A stretch of DNA of 64,000 bases from Planctomycetes bacterium GWF2_41_51 (GCA_001825665.1 MHXZ01000073.1:1-64000); one strand, 5' to 3'; positions 27,703 through 35,833 are shown, counted from the stretch's first letter. Notes: a model not told the origin generated them from the sequence alone. Made by a program: numbers and translations.

Positions 27703-29280
27703 CTAAGGTGGAAAAAAACAATGTGCATTCCCTTGATCTTCACGTTCCCATCCCTCCGGCACAAGACTTTTTAAATCAATCTTCTCAAACCTCGTCAATT
27801 CCGGCCCAATCACAACTGCCCCAGGCTGATTTTCCTCTATCATTTTACGCATTTTGCCTAACCCCGCCGTATGAGTCATCTTCCTTTCCTGCTCAGTTAG
27901 CTTATCGCCAACCCTGAATGCAAACGCTCCAGCCGATAGTTCCCGATAAATCTCCCCGCCTCCCTCAATCGCATACAATGGCGTCAATGCAAGAATAGGT
28001 TTCGAATTACCTGCTTTCGTGATGATGTTCTTTGAAATCTTATGAACCCGCATCGGCGTCCACTTTTCAATTTCCCAAATTTTTGAAATTTTCGAAAACG
28101 GTTTTTGTTTGATTGCTGTAAATAACGCAAGCGCGACAAAAACATAAATCCATATCCTCGTGCATTTCAGCGAATAAAAAAGCCCATAAGCCAAACTGAT
28201 AATTATAAAAGCGACTGGTATCCCAAAATATTGTTTCCACATCGTCGGCGGAAAATATGCGATAGCAAACGAAGCAATCACCAGCATCCCCGCAAGCAGG
28301 GAGTTTGCGTCATCTGTAAAAACAATTTTTCGTCTCTTGGCAAAAACATAAACCCACACAACGATTGCGAACAAAATCAAAAACAGAAATTCTCTATTTC
28401 TCATCGTCATGAATGTAAGATAAAATTTGCTGTAAGCAATTCCAAGTTTATGAAGCAATTCGCTGTTGAGTGTTGGTATCGTATAGATGTTAACAAAGAA
28501 AGCCTGCCCGCTGCAAATAATTATCCAAACTGGAACAATACTGAAAACAATCACGCTCCCCAAAAATGCCAAAAATAATTTTTTAAAACTTAAAATTACC
28601 GTGTTAATCCGTGTAAATCCGTGTCTAATAGTATCCGTGTTATTCAGTGTCATTTTCGCAATAACCATCACCATAAAAAATGGAATCACAAATACTGTAG
28701 TCGCTCTCGTCCACACAGCAATCGTCAAAAGCGAACCAATCGCCGCGATTTTCACACAGTTATTCATTTGTTTAGCCGTTGCCGGTACGGCAACGCTGTC
28801 CAATTCTAAAAAAATCCTCAAACTCAAAATAATGCACAGCAATACCAAATCATGGTTCCAGGCAAGTCCCAGCAGATAATTCGAATAAGGGTTGAACACA
28901 AATATCATTGTCCCCGCCAGCCCCGCAAAAATACCTCCAAAGTAGTATTGCCTAAAAATTTTCCTGAAAATACTAAATAGGCAAACAATTATAACTATAT
29001 CGAACACAACCGAAACAATCCTGCCCGCCAGAAGGTAATGCGTCGTCCCGCTTAGTTTATAAATCCCCGCCAGTAAAAGCGGATGATAGGGCAGTTGAGC
29101 AACATACGAAAAATCGCGATAAACCATCAGCCCCTTGCTCAGCAGATACCCGCCCGTGCAGTACATCTGTTCATCGCTCGTCATCGCACGGCTCATACTC
29201 GCCGCAAACAGATAAACAGACAAAAACGCAATCACCGCGCCCGCAAATATATATAGAATTTTTCGATAGTATCTGTCCAC
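27703..29280 (-). CDS. GT39/ArnT-like membrane glycosyltransferase
   Basis: 525 residues with about ten to twelve transmembrane helices. The first luminal loop has the acidic pair SDEQMY near residue 36 that GT-C glycosyltransferases use for catalysis and metal or donor binding. The pattern YLLSKGLMVYRDFSYVAQLPYHPLLLAGIY also matches the GT39/PMT group. It would transfer a sugar from a polyprenyl-phosphate donor to protein or lipid. A periodic DNA repeat is embedded in frame at 28598-28654, in a predicted loop. Confidence 0.8.
   Translation of the reverse strand: MDRYYRKILYIFAGAVIAFLSVYLFAASMSRAMTSDEQMYCTGGYLLSKGLMVYRDFSYVAQLPYHPLLLAGIYKLSGTTHYLLAGRIVSVVFDIVIIVCLFSIFRKIFRQYYFGGIFAGLAGTMIFVFNPYSNYLLGLAWNHDLVLLCIILSLRIFLELDSVAVPATAKQMNNCVKIAAIGSLLTIAVWTRATTVFVIPFFMVMVIAKMTLNNTDTIRHGFTRINTVILSFKKLFLAFLGSVIVFSIVPVWIIICSGQAFFVNIYTIPTLNSELLHKLGIAYSKFYLTFMTMRNREFLFLILFAIVVWVYVFAKRRKIVFTDDANSLLAGMLVIASFAIAYFPPTMWKQYFGIPVAFIIISLAYGLFYSLKCTRIWIYVFVALALFTAIKQKPFSKISKIWEIEKWTPMRVHKISKNIITKAGNSKPILALTPLYAIEGGGEIYRELSAGAFAFRVGDKLTEQERKMTHTAGLGKMRKMIEENQPGAVVIGPELTRFEKIDLKSLVPEGWEREDQGNAHCFFPP
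28598..28654. repeat. Period-10 ATCCGTGTNA repeat inside the GT39 gene
   Basis: Units GTGTTAATCC, GTGTAAATCC, GTGTCTAATA..., GTGTTATTCA follow each other at about ten-base steps on the plus strand. It is read in frame on the minus strand as part of LNNTDTIRHGFTRINTVI. The same word type (ATCTGTGTCC) occurs between genes at 45945. Confidence 0.65.
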
Positions 29281-29400
29281 AGAGCTAATTAAAATCTTAT
29301 TAAAAAATAAAGCAATAGAATAATCCTTTGAATGTCATCCTTTATAGATTATAATCCCGCGCCTTGTGATTTAATTATTTACAGTAATGGGGGAAAAAGA

Positions 29401-30735
29401 ATGAACCGGTCAATTTGCAGATTCATTTTACTATTCATCGTAATTTATTTTACTGCTCCAGCTTTCGCGCTCAGACTCGCAGGCAATCCTGCCGAGCTTA
29501 CAACAGACCCTCGCGCATATCCTCATACCATTGCTGATGAATTTGATTTCAGCGGCAGGTTGGTTGTTTGGATTGATTCGAGAGACGATGTAAATTATGT
29601 CCCGCGTGTATATGCCGCCCGTCTTAATGACAATTCCCATACCGAATATCTCATTGATGTTAATGCGTTCAATGCCTCAGCCGTTCGAACCGATGGCGTA
29701 TACATTGCGTATTTCGTGTGGAATGAATCGATGCTGGCCTTGCGTATCGCTGATATCACAGATATTAACAATCCCGTAATCAAAGAAATAGAAATCGCAG
29801 CCTCTTACGTTGACAGTTTTGAAGTTGACAATGGCGTTGTCGTTTTCAAGGAAAACGGAGACGGATATTCCATTCCGTCAGTTATTTCCGCTGTTTCACT
29901 TTCAGACCCGTTTCTGACAAAGCACACTGTAAAAGAATTTCCGTTTAATGACTACAGTTATACGAACATATCCCTCGACTCCAATAGAGTCATCTGGAGC
30001 GGCGAATACTACGATGATGTAAATTATCTTTATTCCAACTACATTGACGTTGCAGACATCACCGACATTGCAAATCCCGTAGTTGCCCGCAATTCCCTTC
30101 CGCAAACCCAGACCGGCGGATACATCGTATGGATAAACGCTTTAGCAGTCTCAGATGATTGGCTCATTGCTCGCGGAAGTTACAACGATACCGATTGCGT
30201 CTTCGGCGTTCACAATTATTACGACCCGCAGAATTGGTCATTTACTATGATAAGACAAATGGATAGCTATAAGGAATTTATCCTGCGAGTTGATGCGCCT
30301 TACGCCGTTTGGGTCGAAAATGATATGCAGCACCCTGAATTTACCGGCCGGCAGATGCAAACACAAAGTCAATCAGTATCATCCGAGCAGGGCATTATTG
30401 TTGGCGCAGTCTTGTTCGATAACGGCAAAACCGTAACTTCAATTATAAAGACCTCTGACCAGAACTGGACTTTAATGGGCGCAGCCGTCAGCGGCGGCAA
30501 AGTCGTCTGGGGTGCTGACTATTTCTATGCTGACCCTGAAACAGAAAGTGCCGAAGAATACCGCGACCTCTTCACAGATACCCTCGAATTGGAATGTGGC
30601 GACAGAGGCTATTCGCTTGCCGATTTGAATCGCGATTGCAAAGTCGATTTTGCCGATTTCGCAATCATGTCAGAACGCTGGCTTGTTTGCACTTTGCCGA
30701 ACGATGAAATCTGTATCGACGGTGAAGTTTATTGA
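29401..30735 (+). CDS. Secreted beta-propeller-like protein with dockerin-like C-terminus
   Basis: The ORF track begins at 29332, but a GGGGG ribosome site and a clean signal peptide (FILLFIVIYFTAPAFA) support the ATG at 29401, giving 444 residues. Repeats such as FDFSGRLVVWIDSRDDV, LDSNRVIWSGEYYD and VSGGKVVWGADYF suggest a TolB/propeller-like fold. The C-terminal dockerin-like segment reads LADLNRDCKVDFADFAIMSE, with only one clear calcium loop. Probably surface-associated; function unknown. Confidence 0.8.
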   Translation: MNRSICRFILLFIVIYFTAPAFALRLAGNPAELTTDPRAYPHTIADEFDFSGRLVVWIDSRDDVNYVPRVYAARLNDNSHTEYLIDVNAFNASAVRTDGVYIAYFVWNESMLALRIADITDINNPVIKEIEIAASYVDSFEVDNGVVVFKENGDGYSIPSVISAVSLSDPFLTKHTVKEFPFNDYSYTNISLDSNRVIWSGEYYDDVNYLYSNYIDVADITDIANPVVARNSLPQTQTGGYIVWINALAVSDDWLIARGSYNDTDCVFGVHNYYDPQNWSFTMIRQMDSYKEFILRVDAPYAVWVENDMQHPEFTGRQMQTQSQSVSSEQGIIVGAVLFDNGKTVTSIIKTSDQNWTLMGAAVSGGKVVWGADYFYADPETESAEEYRDLFTDTLELECGDRGYSLADLNRDCKVDFADFAIMSERWLVCTLPNDEICIDGEVY

Positions 30736-31103
30736 TATTTTCCAGGTCAGAAATTTAACATCATATCAGTTAAAACATAAAACCATGGATTTACAAAAAT
30801 AAATCTTTTAATTAACGTTTCAACAGCCTCCTTTTATGTATTATCCTTTCCCCGCTGCCAGATATTGGCTATTGCAAAAAAAAATATTTGCATTCTCTTT
30901 TCTATTAGATAGAACTTTATCTAAGTAGTGAGAAAACTTGTGCAACCCTTAGACCGCCTGAGACTCAGCAGTGATTTATTTGTACTCTCACTCGGCAGCC
31001 TGCTCCTGCGAAAGCACCGATGGCTATAATAAAATTATCTCTATGGCCTCTGTGACCTCTGTGGCAAACAAATAAAACCTGCTCTGTGGCGATTTTCTTT
31101 TTA
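30736..31103. other. Intergenic region with periodic repeat
   Basis: 368 bases between two convergent genes with no credible ORF. It contains a short inverted word pair (AGATAGAACTTTATCT) near 30907 and the CTCTGTGGC repeat listed separately. No terminator with a clear T run was found by eye for the plus-strand gene. Confidence 0.5.
31039..31090. repeat. Period-9 CTCTGTGGC repeat
   Basis: Three adjoining nine-base units, CTCTATGGC, CTCTGTGAC and CTCTGTGGC, fill 31039-31065. A fourth exact CTCTGTGGC lies at 31082-31090, near the 3' end of the TerS-like gene. Confidence 0.7.
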
Positions 31104-31526
31104 TTAGAGGCTTTTATTTCTTTTCCTCTCTGCAAGTATCGCAAGTATCTTCGATGCCGTCTCAGGTTCAAGCGACGATACCGGTTCATCTTCTCCCTCT
31201 TCATTTTGTTTGATACCCGGCTTATTTGCTAAAATAACCATGCATGCTTTTCTGCTCGTCTCAGAACTCTTGCTTTCACACAGTTGAACAAGCCGTGCAG
31301 CGGCCACTGCATTATATCTTGCCAATAAAATCTGTCCCGCCATTTTATATGATTCAAGTTTGCACTCGATTCCTTCGATAAATTCTTTACTGCACAGCCA
31401 TCTTCTCCACAATATGGGCGATAGTTTATTTTTTTCGAGAACTGCCGTTTCATCTCCGTTCATCTCGAACAAATCGTTTATTACTTTTATTTGTTTTTGC
31501 GTAAGTTTCATTTCTGCCTCATACAA
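31104..31526 (-). CDS. HTH protein resembling a terminase small subunit
   Basis: 140 residues. It opens with LTQKQIKVINDLFEMNGDET, then a predicted HTH with a LSPILWRRWLCSKEFIEGIE turn. A long helical region follows (RYNAVAAARLVQLCESKSSE) that ends in repeated A...IL words. The layout LT.KQ...TL.RW....F...L...AA..L..L is that of small terminase / phBC6A51-type phage HTH proteins, which recognise DNA for packaging. It is directly downstream of a ParB-like gene with a 3-base gap. The TerL gene of the window is 13 kb away on the other strand. Confidence 0.55.
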   Translation of the reverse strand: MYEAEMKLTQKQIKVINDLFEMNGDETAVLEKNKLSPILWRRWLCSKEFIEGIECKLESYKMAGQILLARYNAVAAARLVQLCESKSSETSRKACMVILANKPGIKQNEEGEDEPVSSLEPETASKILAILAERKRNKSL

Positions 31527-31529
31527 AAT

Positions 31530-32144
31530 TTATTTTATTCTTTGTGCTATAGCCGTTATCGCTGCTGCCATCTTTTCTGCTTTAGTACCTTTTGCCGGCA
31601 TTGCTTTCTCGATTGCCGCCTGAACAATTTCCATCTGTTCATCATTAAGGAAAAATACCAGCGTATTCAAAAACACATCAGAGCCGCGACCGTCAGGAAG
31701 CGGTAAAGACTTCACCGTTATATCTCTCAATTTTTCAATTACCTGTTTACTGTCCGCCAATTTTTCCGCCAATTCTTTTGAGCCGTATTTCTCTGATAAT
31801 TTTTTTATCAGTTCGATTTTCAATCTCAAATCGTCTTTCCCTCCCAGCCGGTTCAGCGTCGAAAGCAAAATTCTGACTCCGTCATCGTCAACATCCCACA
31901 CTGCGCAATCAGCAAAAGTTTCGCCCAATTGTTTCAATGCTTCCGCCCGATGATGACCGTTTATAATTTGATAGAACCCTTTTTTCTCCGGATGCGCCCG
32001 CACAATCAGCGGCTCATAATTCCCCGTCTGTTTAATATGATTCTTTAGCTTTTCAAAATTTACTCCGCTCATCCTGTTCGGATTCTCCGGATGAGCCAAA
32101 AGCTTCTCCATCTCGATTTTTAATACTGTATTTTTTTTGCTCAT
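31530..32144 (-). CDS. ParB-like nuclease-domain protein
   Basis: 204 residues. The N-terminal 100 residues are the ParB/Sulfiredoxin fold: LLAHPENPNRM, a LIVRAHPE segment and the motif INGHHRAEALKQLG. In phages such proteins act near packaging or DNA-modification genes, and the CTP-binding GHHRxEA pattern is kept. No KorB-type HTH is obvious, though LAEKLADSKQVIEKL could be a short one. A peptide SLPLPDGRGSDV near residue 146 is encoded by a hairpin repeat inserted in frame. It is probably co-transcribed with the TerS-like gene. Confidence 0.75.
   Translation of the reverse strand: MSKKNTVLKIEMEKLLAHPENPNRMSGVNFEKLKNHIKQTGNYEPLIVRAHPEKKGFYQIINGHHRAEALKQLGETFADCAVWDVDDDGVRILLSTLNRLGGKDDLRLKIELIKKLSEKYGSKELAEKLADSKQVIEKLRDITVKSLPLPDGRGSDVFLNTLVFFLNDEQMEIVQAAIEKAMPAKGTKAEKMAAAITAIAQRIK
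31681..31703. repeat. GAGCCGCGAC hairpin element, copy inside the ParB-like gene
   Basis: GAGCCGCGAC followed by CGTCAGGAAGCGG. It folds as CCGC/GCGG, a GA/AA internal pair, CC/GG and a GTCA loop. It is read in frame on the minus strand as PLPDGRGSD. A related copy is at 45620. Confidence 0.7.
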
Positions 32145-32337
32145 ATTTAAGTTCCTATAATAATTTAACGTCCTATAATGTTGCTCGAAAGAATAATTGC
32201 TTAAGTCTTTAAATAGTATGGACTTAGGATGTAATTTTGCGTCTGTATTTGCTTTAGGGTCTGTTGTTTATTATATTCTAATGTCAAAGCTGCACGGATT
32301 TGGGGCTGATAAGTTTTATTTTTTTGGGAAATAGCAA

Positions 32338-33081
32338 ATGGAGAAAACAAATTTGAAGTCTCGTTCTGCGCTTGCGCTCTGGCTTTGCGTTTTTGCTTTT
32401 ATCTTTGTACCTGCAAAGGCAACGATAATACAAACCGCCGACGGTTTTTCCGACACCGGCGATGCTGTCTTTTTCAAATCCCAGCTAACAATCACAAATG
32501 ACCTGCTCACCGTACAGCTTTTTAACATTTCACCAACAGCGTCCAACAGCCCAGACGACATGTTGAGCAGTTACTTTTTCGATATTCAAAACAGCCTCGG
32601 CCAAAGACCCGATTTGGTTTTGCTCAGCGCTTATGGCGATGTTTACAAAACCAGCAAAAACTCAGTTGATACATTGCACGCAGCTTCAGCAAATCTAAAA
32701 GCGGAAAACAAAAAAGATTACACATGGCAATATCTGCAATTAAACGCATCCAAAGTCCCATTTCTCGGCTTTGGTGTCGGTACAGTCGGCAATTCCGATT
32801 TATCACCAAATAATTTCAACGGTAATATCGTCGGCGGTATGGATTACTCCATCATCACAGGTGAAATTACAACTCAAAGTCTGCACAACAGGCTGCTCGT
32901 CAAAAACTCTATCACATTTACTTTTTCAGGCTTAACAGGATTTAACGAAAATGATATTTCGCAATCATTCGCTTTTGGTTTGGGCACTTCTCCAGACACA
33001 ATGCTTGTTGGAATTCCAGAACCTTCAACTGTGGCGATTCTTTGTTTCGGCTGCTTGTTGTTTATAAGAAAAAAGCATTGA
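32338..33081 (+). CDS. PEP-CTERM protein
   Basis: 247 residues with a signal peptide (LALWLCVFAFIFVPAKA). The C-terminal sorting signal PEPSTVAILCFGCLLFIRKKH has all three parts: motif, helix, basic tail. The beta-rich middle (LTVQLFNISPTASNSPDDM) resembles other small planctomycete PEP-CTERM proteins of unknown role. It is monocistronic, with a GGGAA ribosome site, and lies upstream of another PEP-CTERM gene in the same direction. Confidence 0.85.
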   Translation: MEKTNLKSRSALALWLCVFAFIFVPAKATIIQTADGFSDTGDAVFFKSQLTITNDLLTVQLFNISPTASNSPDDMLSSYFFDIQNSLGQRPDLVLLSAYGDVYKTSKNSVDTLHAASANLKAENKKDYTWQYLQLNASKVPFLGFGVGTVGNSDLSPNNFNGNIVGGMDYSIITGEITTQSLHNRLLVKNSITFTFSGLTGFNENDISQSFAFGLGTSPDTMLVGIPEPSTVAILCFGCLLFIRKKH

Positions 33082-33337
33082 TCGTTACTCTCTTCTTCAA
33101 GCCTCAATTTTCATCCTCTAATCAGTTAATTTTTTTTGCCTAAAAGGCCCATAAAAGAACGTCATTTGCCCCAAAACCCGCTTTTTACGCCTAAAAACAT
33201 AGTTTATGCCTTTGTAAATTTGCCTAAATTGCCGAAATCTGCTACAATGCTTCCATCAGTCAGGGGTGTGGACTACAGCGAGGTTTTGGTACTGAATTTT
33301 GGGATGATGCAGGTATCAAATTTTGGGGGTTAACATA

Positions 33338-33991
33338 ATGAAAAAATTTCTTCTTGTACTTATCGTTCTTGCAATGAGTGTTGCTGCTCAGGCGAACATT
33401 ATTACATACTCCGACAGTGTTACAGGTTTATTCGACCTCGTGCCCGATACAGACCTTCTCGTTTCTCAGTTCGACTCGTCTCTCGGCACATTAAACAGCG
33501 TTACCATTACATTCTATACCGCTCTCCAGGGTTCGCTCGGCTTTGAGAACCTCAAACAATTCGGCGGGAACTTCAGTATTTCCACAAATAATATTTATGC
33601 CGCCGTTGTTATTGGCGGCGGTATTTGCGCATCAAATTATAACGATAATCAGATGTACACCGCAACCCTTGGTGCTTATGACGGTACGACAGATTACGCC
33701 GGAACAAGCGGAACAATTCTCGCGACATACAGCGATTCTGATACAATGCCGTTCTTTTTTAATACTCCCGATAGTATGGCTCAATTCCTTGGAACAGGAA
33801 ATATGACTTTCACAACTCAGACTTTTTCTATGATGTCGCTTGGATTGCCAACCAACAGTGAAGCTGCCATTAATACTACCGGCCAGGCTTCTGTAACAAT
33901 CTCTTACGATTATACACCCGTGCCCGAACCTGCGACCATCGCAATCCTTTCCCTCGGCGGATTATTCTTATTTAAGAGAAAAACAGCTTAA
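33338..33991 (+). CDS. PEP-CTERM protein
   Basis: 217 residues from the ATG at 33338. The ORF track starts at a TTG 15 bases earlier, but GGGGG sits eight bases before the ATG and the signal peptide begins there (KKFLLVLIVLAMSVAAQA). The sorting signal is PEPATIAILSLGGLFLFKRKTA. The middle is rich in N, T and G and beta strands. It is followed by a clear terminator. Function unknown. Confidence 0.87.
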   Translation: MKKFLLVLIVLAMSVAAQANIITYSDSVTGLFDLVPDTDLLVSQFDSSLGTLNSVTITFYTALQGSLGFENLKQFGGNFSISTNNIYAAVVIGGGICASNYNDNQMYTATLGAYDGTTDYAGTSGTILATYSDSDTMPFFFNTPDSMAQFLGTGNMTFTTQTFSMMSLGLPTNSEAAINTTGQASVTISYDYTPVPEPATIAILSLGGLFLFKRKTA

Positions 33992-34019
33992 CCAAAGCGC
34001 TGCAAAAGTATTCCAAATG

Positions 34020-34045
34020 GCCGGCCTAAACCACCGGCTTTTTTT
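34020..34045 (+). terminator. Terminator after the PEP-CTERM gene
   Basis: GCCGG at 34020-34024 pairs with CCGGC at 34034-34038 over a nine-base loop. A seven-base T run follows. Confidence 0.7.
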
Positions 34046-34095
34046 ATTTACTTATAAAATTTTTTCGCCGTCAGGCGCCTCAATAGTTTTTAGTT

Positions 34096-34842
34096 TTAAG
34101 CTTTAAACTTTAAGTTTAGCTGAGCGTTTCGCCAGATATAATATACCGGCCTCTCCGATAACCTGCTGATAAAAAATTCCGTCCTCTTCAAACACTGCGG
34201 CAGACACTTCGCTCTCCTGCCGTATGCCGAAAGAAAATCCGTTATGTGTTTTTCAATAAACGCTTTCGCTTTAGTATTCAGATTTTCGATTTTCCTGTTC
34301 GTTAATTCTATATCAACAAGCTCATATTCTTCAATCCCAACCGAACTAAGTGCCTGCCGAAGTTTAACGCTCCTCAACGGCTCGTGTGCCTCGTATTTCA
34401 TCATCCCCGCTTTCTCAAAAAACGGATTGACCTTCCCCATCACCGCAAGCGCCTCGATATAAGGCATATTAAGCAGCGGCATGGTTTTTTTCACAAGCTG
34501 ATAAGCCAGCCCCAAAGCTCTGTACCGCGGCTCAATCACAACCCTCGATATCGTGCGAATGTTTTGATTGATTAGCTGCAAATTCGCACTGCTTGACCCC
34601 GATTTTGTAAACAGTCCCTGCGTCGCGACATTACGAAGCTGCACGCTCACTGCAGGCATTGAATAAATTATAATTCCAACCACTGGCTCGATTAGTTCAC
34701 GGGAAGGATGACAGTCAATTATTTTATAAATCGTCGCTGTTGGTCCCGTTTGACAACTGCGATAATGAAACCGCGACAGCAATTTGTAATCGTCTAAACT
34801 CCCCTGAACAATCTTCAAATATTTCTTTATCGTACATTGCAT
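34096..34842 (-). CDS. GNAT-fold acyltransferase linked to an ABC ATPase
   Basis: 248 residues. The acetyl-CoA-binding core is visible as ISRVVIEPRYRALGLAYQLV (motif A, R-A-L-G-L-A), followed by EALAVMGKVNPFFEKAGM (motif B-like). It is 91 bases downstream of an ABC ATPase gene on the same strand. The combination recalls COG2401, in which an ABC-type ATPase and an acetyltransferase are fused; here they are separate. Substrate unknown. Nearby phage-like genes make a role in phage DNA or protein modification possible. Confidence 0.68.
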   Translation of the reverse strand: MQCTIKKYLKIVQGSLDDYKLLSRFHYRSCQTGPTATIYKIIDCHPSRELIEPVVGIIIYSMPAVSVQLRNVATQGLFTKSGSSSANLQLINQNIRTISRVVIEPRYRALGLAYQLVKKTMPLLNMPYIEALAVMGKVNPFFEKAGMMKYEAHEPLRSVKLRQALSSVGIEEYELVDIELTNRKIENLNTKAKAFIEKHITDFLSAYGRRAKCLPQCLKRTEFFISRLSERPVYYIWRNAQLNLKFKA

Positions 34843-34904
34843 TTTAAAATGATACGCCCAAGGCGTTCCTCAACTTTTCAATTATTAAATATATTTATTA
34901 TTTT

Positions 34905-34928
34905 CTTTGTGCCTTAGTGTCTTCGTGG
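34905..34928. repeat. Period-8 CTTNGTGN repeat, copy 1
   Basis: Three eight-base units, CTTTGTGC, CTTAGTGT and CTTCGTGG, fill 24 bases between the ABC ATPase and GNAT genes. The same three unit types, permuted and inverted, occur at 53018-53041. Confidence 0.7.
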
Positions 34929-34933
34929 CTGCG

Positions 34934-35641
34934 TTAATTTTTATAAACCACTTCCGCTTCACCAGCCAAATGCTTGATAACGATTACCTCCGGCCGTAAA
35001 TCCGCCAGCAAATCATCATGTGCGCTTGCGAGAATAAATGTTTTGCCCGTCTTGGTTGCGAATTTGCGAAGGTTATGCGATATGACCGCCGCCGTTACTC
35101 TGTCCAGTTGACTGCAAAACTCATCTGCGAAAATGAATTGTTTATCCGAGGCAATTGCTTTTGCGATTCGATAGCGATATTTCTGTCCCTCTGACAAATT
35201 CGCCGGCGAATTGAGCACACAAAATACATCCGTCAGCCCTGCGTAGCTCAATGTCCTCAATATCTCAAGAAATCCGGTATTGGAATTTGCTCGTTGATTA
35301 TTGGTTATTCTCTTGTAATTTGTATCTTGGTTATTGGTTATTTTTTCTATTGCATCAACACAAGTCTTATCATTCGCAAGCGGTATATCATCGATATTGA
35401 GTTTATTTTCATTTTCGCAATGATTATAAAATTCTCGCAGAATCACGCTTTTGCCGCTCCCTGATGGCCCTGTGATATAGCATATCTGCCCAGGCGATAA
35501 GTTGATTGTGCAGTTATGCAGGATAGCGTTACTTTTAAGCCGCTGCACTGTGATACCGAAAGCCCGCATAACATCGCTGACCTTGCCGGTTAAAGGAAGT
35601 TTCCAGTCAAACATTTTATTTGCCGTTAATGTTATATTCAT
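34934..35641 (-). CDS. ABC-type ATPase, partner of the GNAT protein
   Basis: 235 residues and a complete ABC nucleotide-binding domain. Walker A is GPSGSGKSVI near residue 58, the signature is LSEGQKYRYR, Walker B is FIFADEFCSQLDR and the H-loop is ASAHDD. No membrane partner is nearby, so this is not a classical transporter; COG2401-type systems are the better comparison. Between the Q-loop area and the signature lies a low-complexity stretch (ITNNQDTNYKR ITNNQRANSN) encoded by a DNA repeat. Two TGCGCA sites lie upstream (35679 and 35785). Confidence 0.75.
   Translation of the reverse strand: MNITLTANKMFDWKLPLTGKVSDVMRAFGITVQRLKSNAILHNCTINLSPGQICYITGPSGSGKSVILREFYNHCENENKLNIDDIPLANDKTCVDAIEKITNNQDTNYKRITNNQRANSNTGFLEILRTLSYAGLTDVFCVLNSPANLSEGQKYRYRIAKAIASDKQFIFADEFCSQLDRVTAAVISHNLRKFATKTGKTFILASAHDDLLADLRPEVIVIKHLAGEAEVVYKN
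35298..35342. repeat. TTATTGGTTATT direct repeat inside the ABC ATPase gene
   Basis: Two exact copies of TTATTGGTTATT lie 33 bases apart (35298 and 35331), with TTGTAATTTGTATC between. The 33-base period equals 11 codons, so the insertion keeps the frame and gives an 11-residue peptide repeat. Confidence 0.75.
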
Positions 35642-35814
35642 AAATAACCTTTCTTTGCGTCTATAATTACACAGAACTTGCGCAAATTTTTGACGACATT
35701 TTTAAAAAAAGGTTAAGAGGCATTTAGATTTGAATAATAATGAAGTAAAATTTTTAAATTTTTTTATTCGCGCAAGTTTCCTCCTGCGCAATATTATTGA
35801 AAACCAGTGATTAG

Positions 35815-35833
35815 CCCTCGGCTCTGCCGGGGG
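35815..35833. repeat. CCCTCGGC palindrome followed by CTTCTG, copy 1
   Basis: CCCTCGGC, loop TCT, GCCGGGGG, then TTCTTCTGAAAA. The same plan (TARCCC hairpin, GGGGG, CTTCTGRAAA) appears within the portal gene at 51446. Confidence 0.55.
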
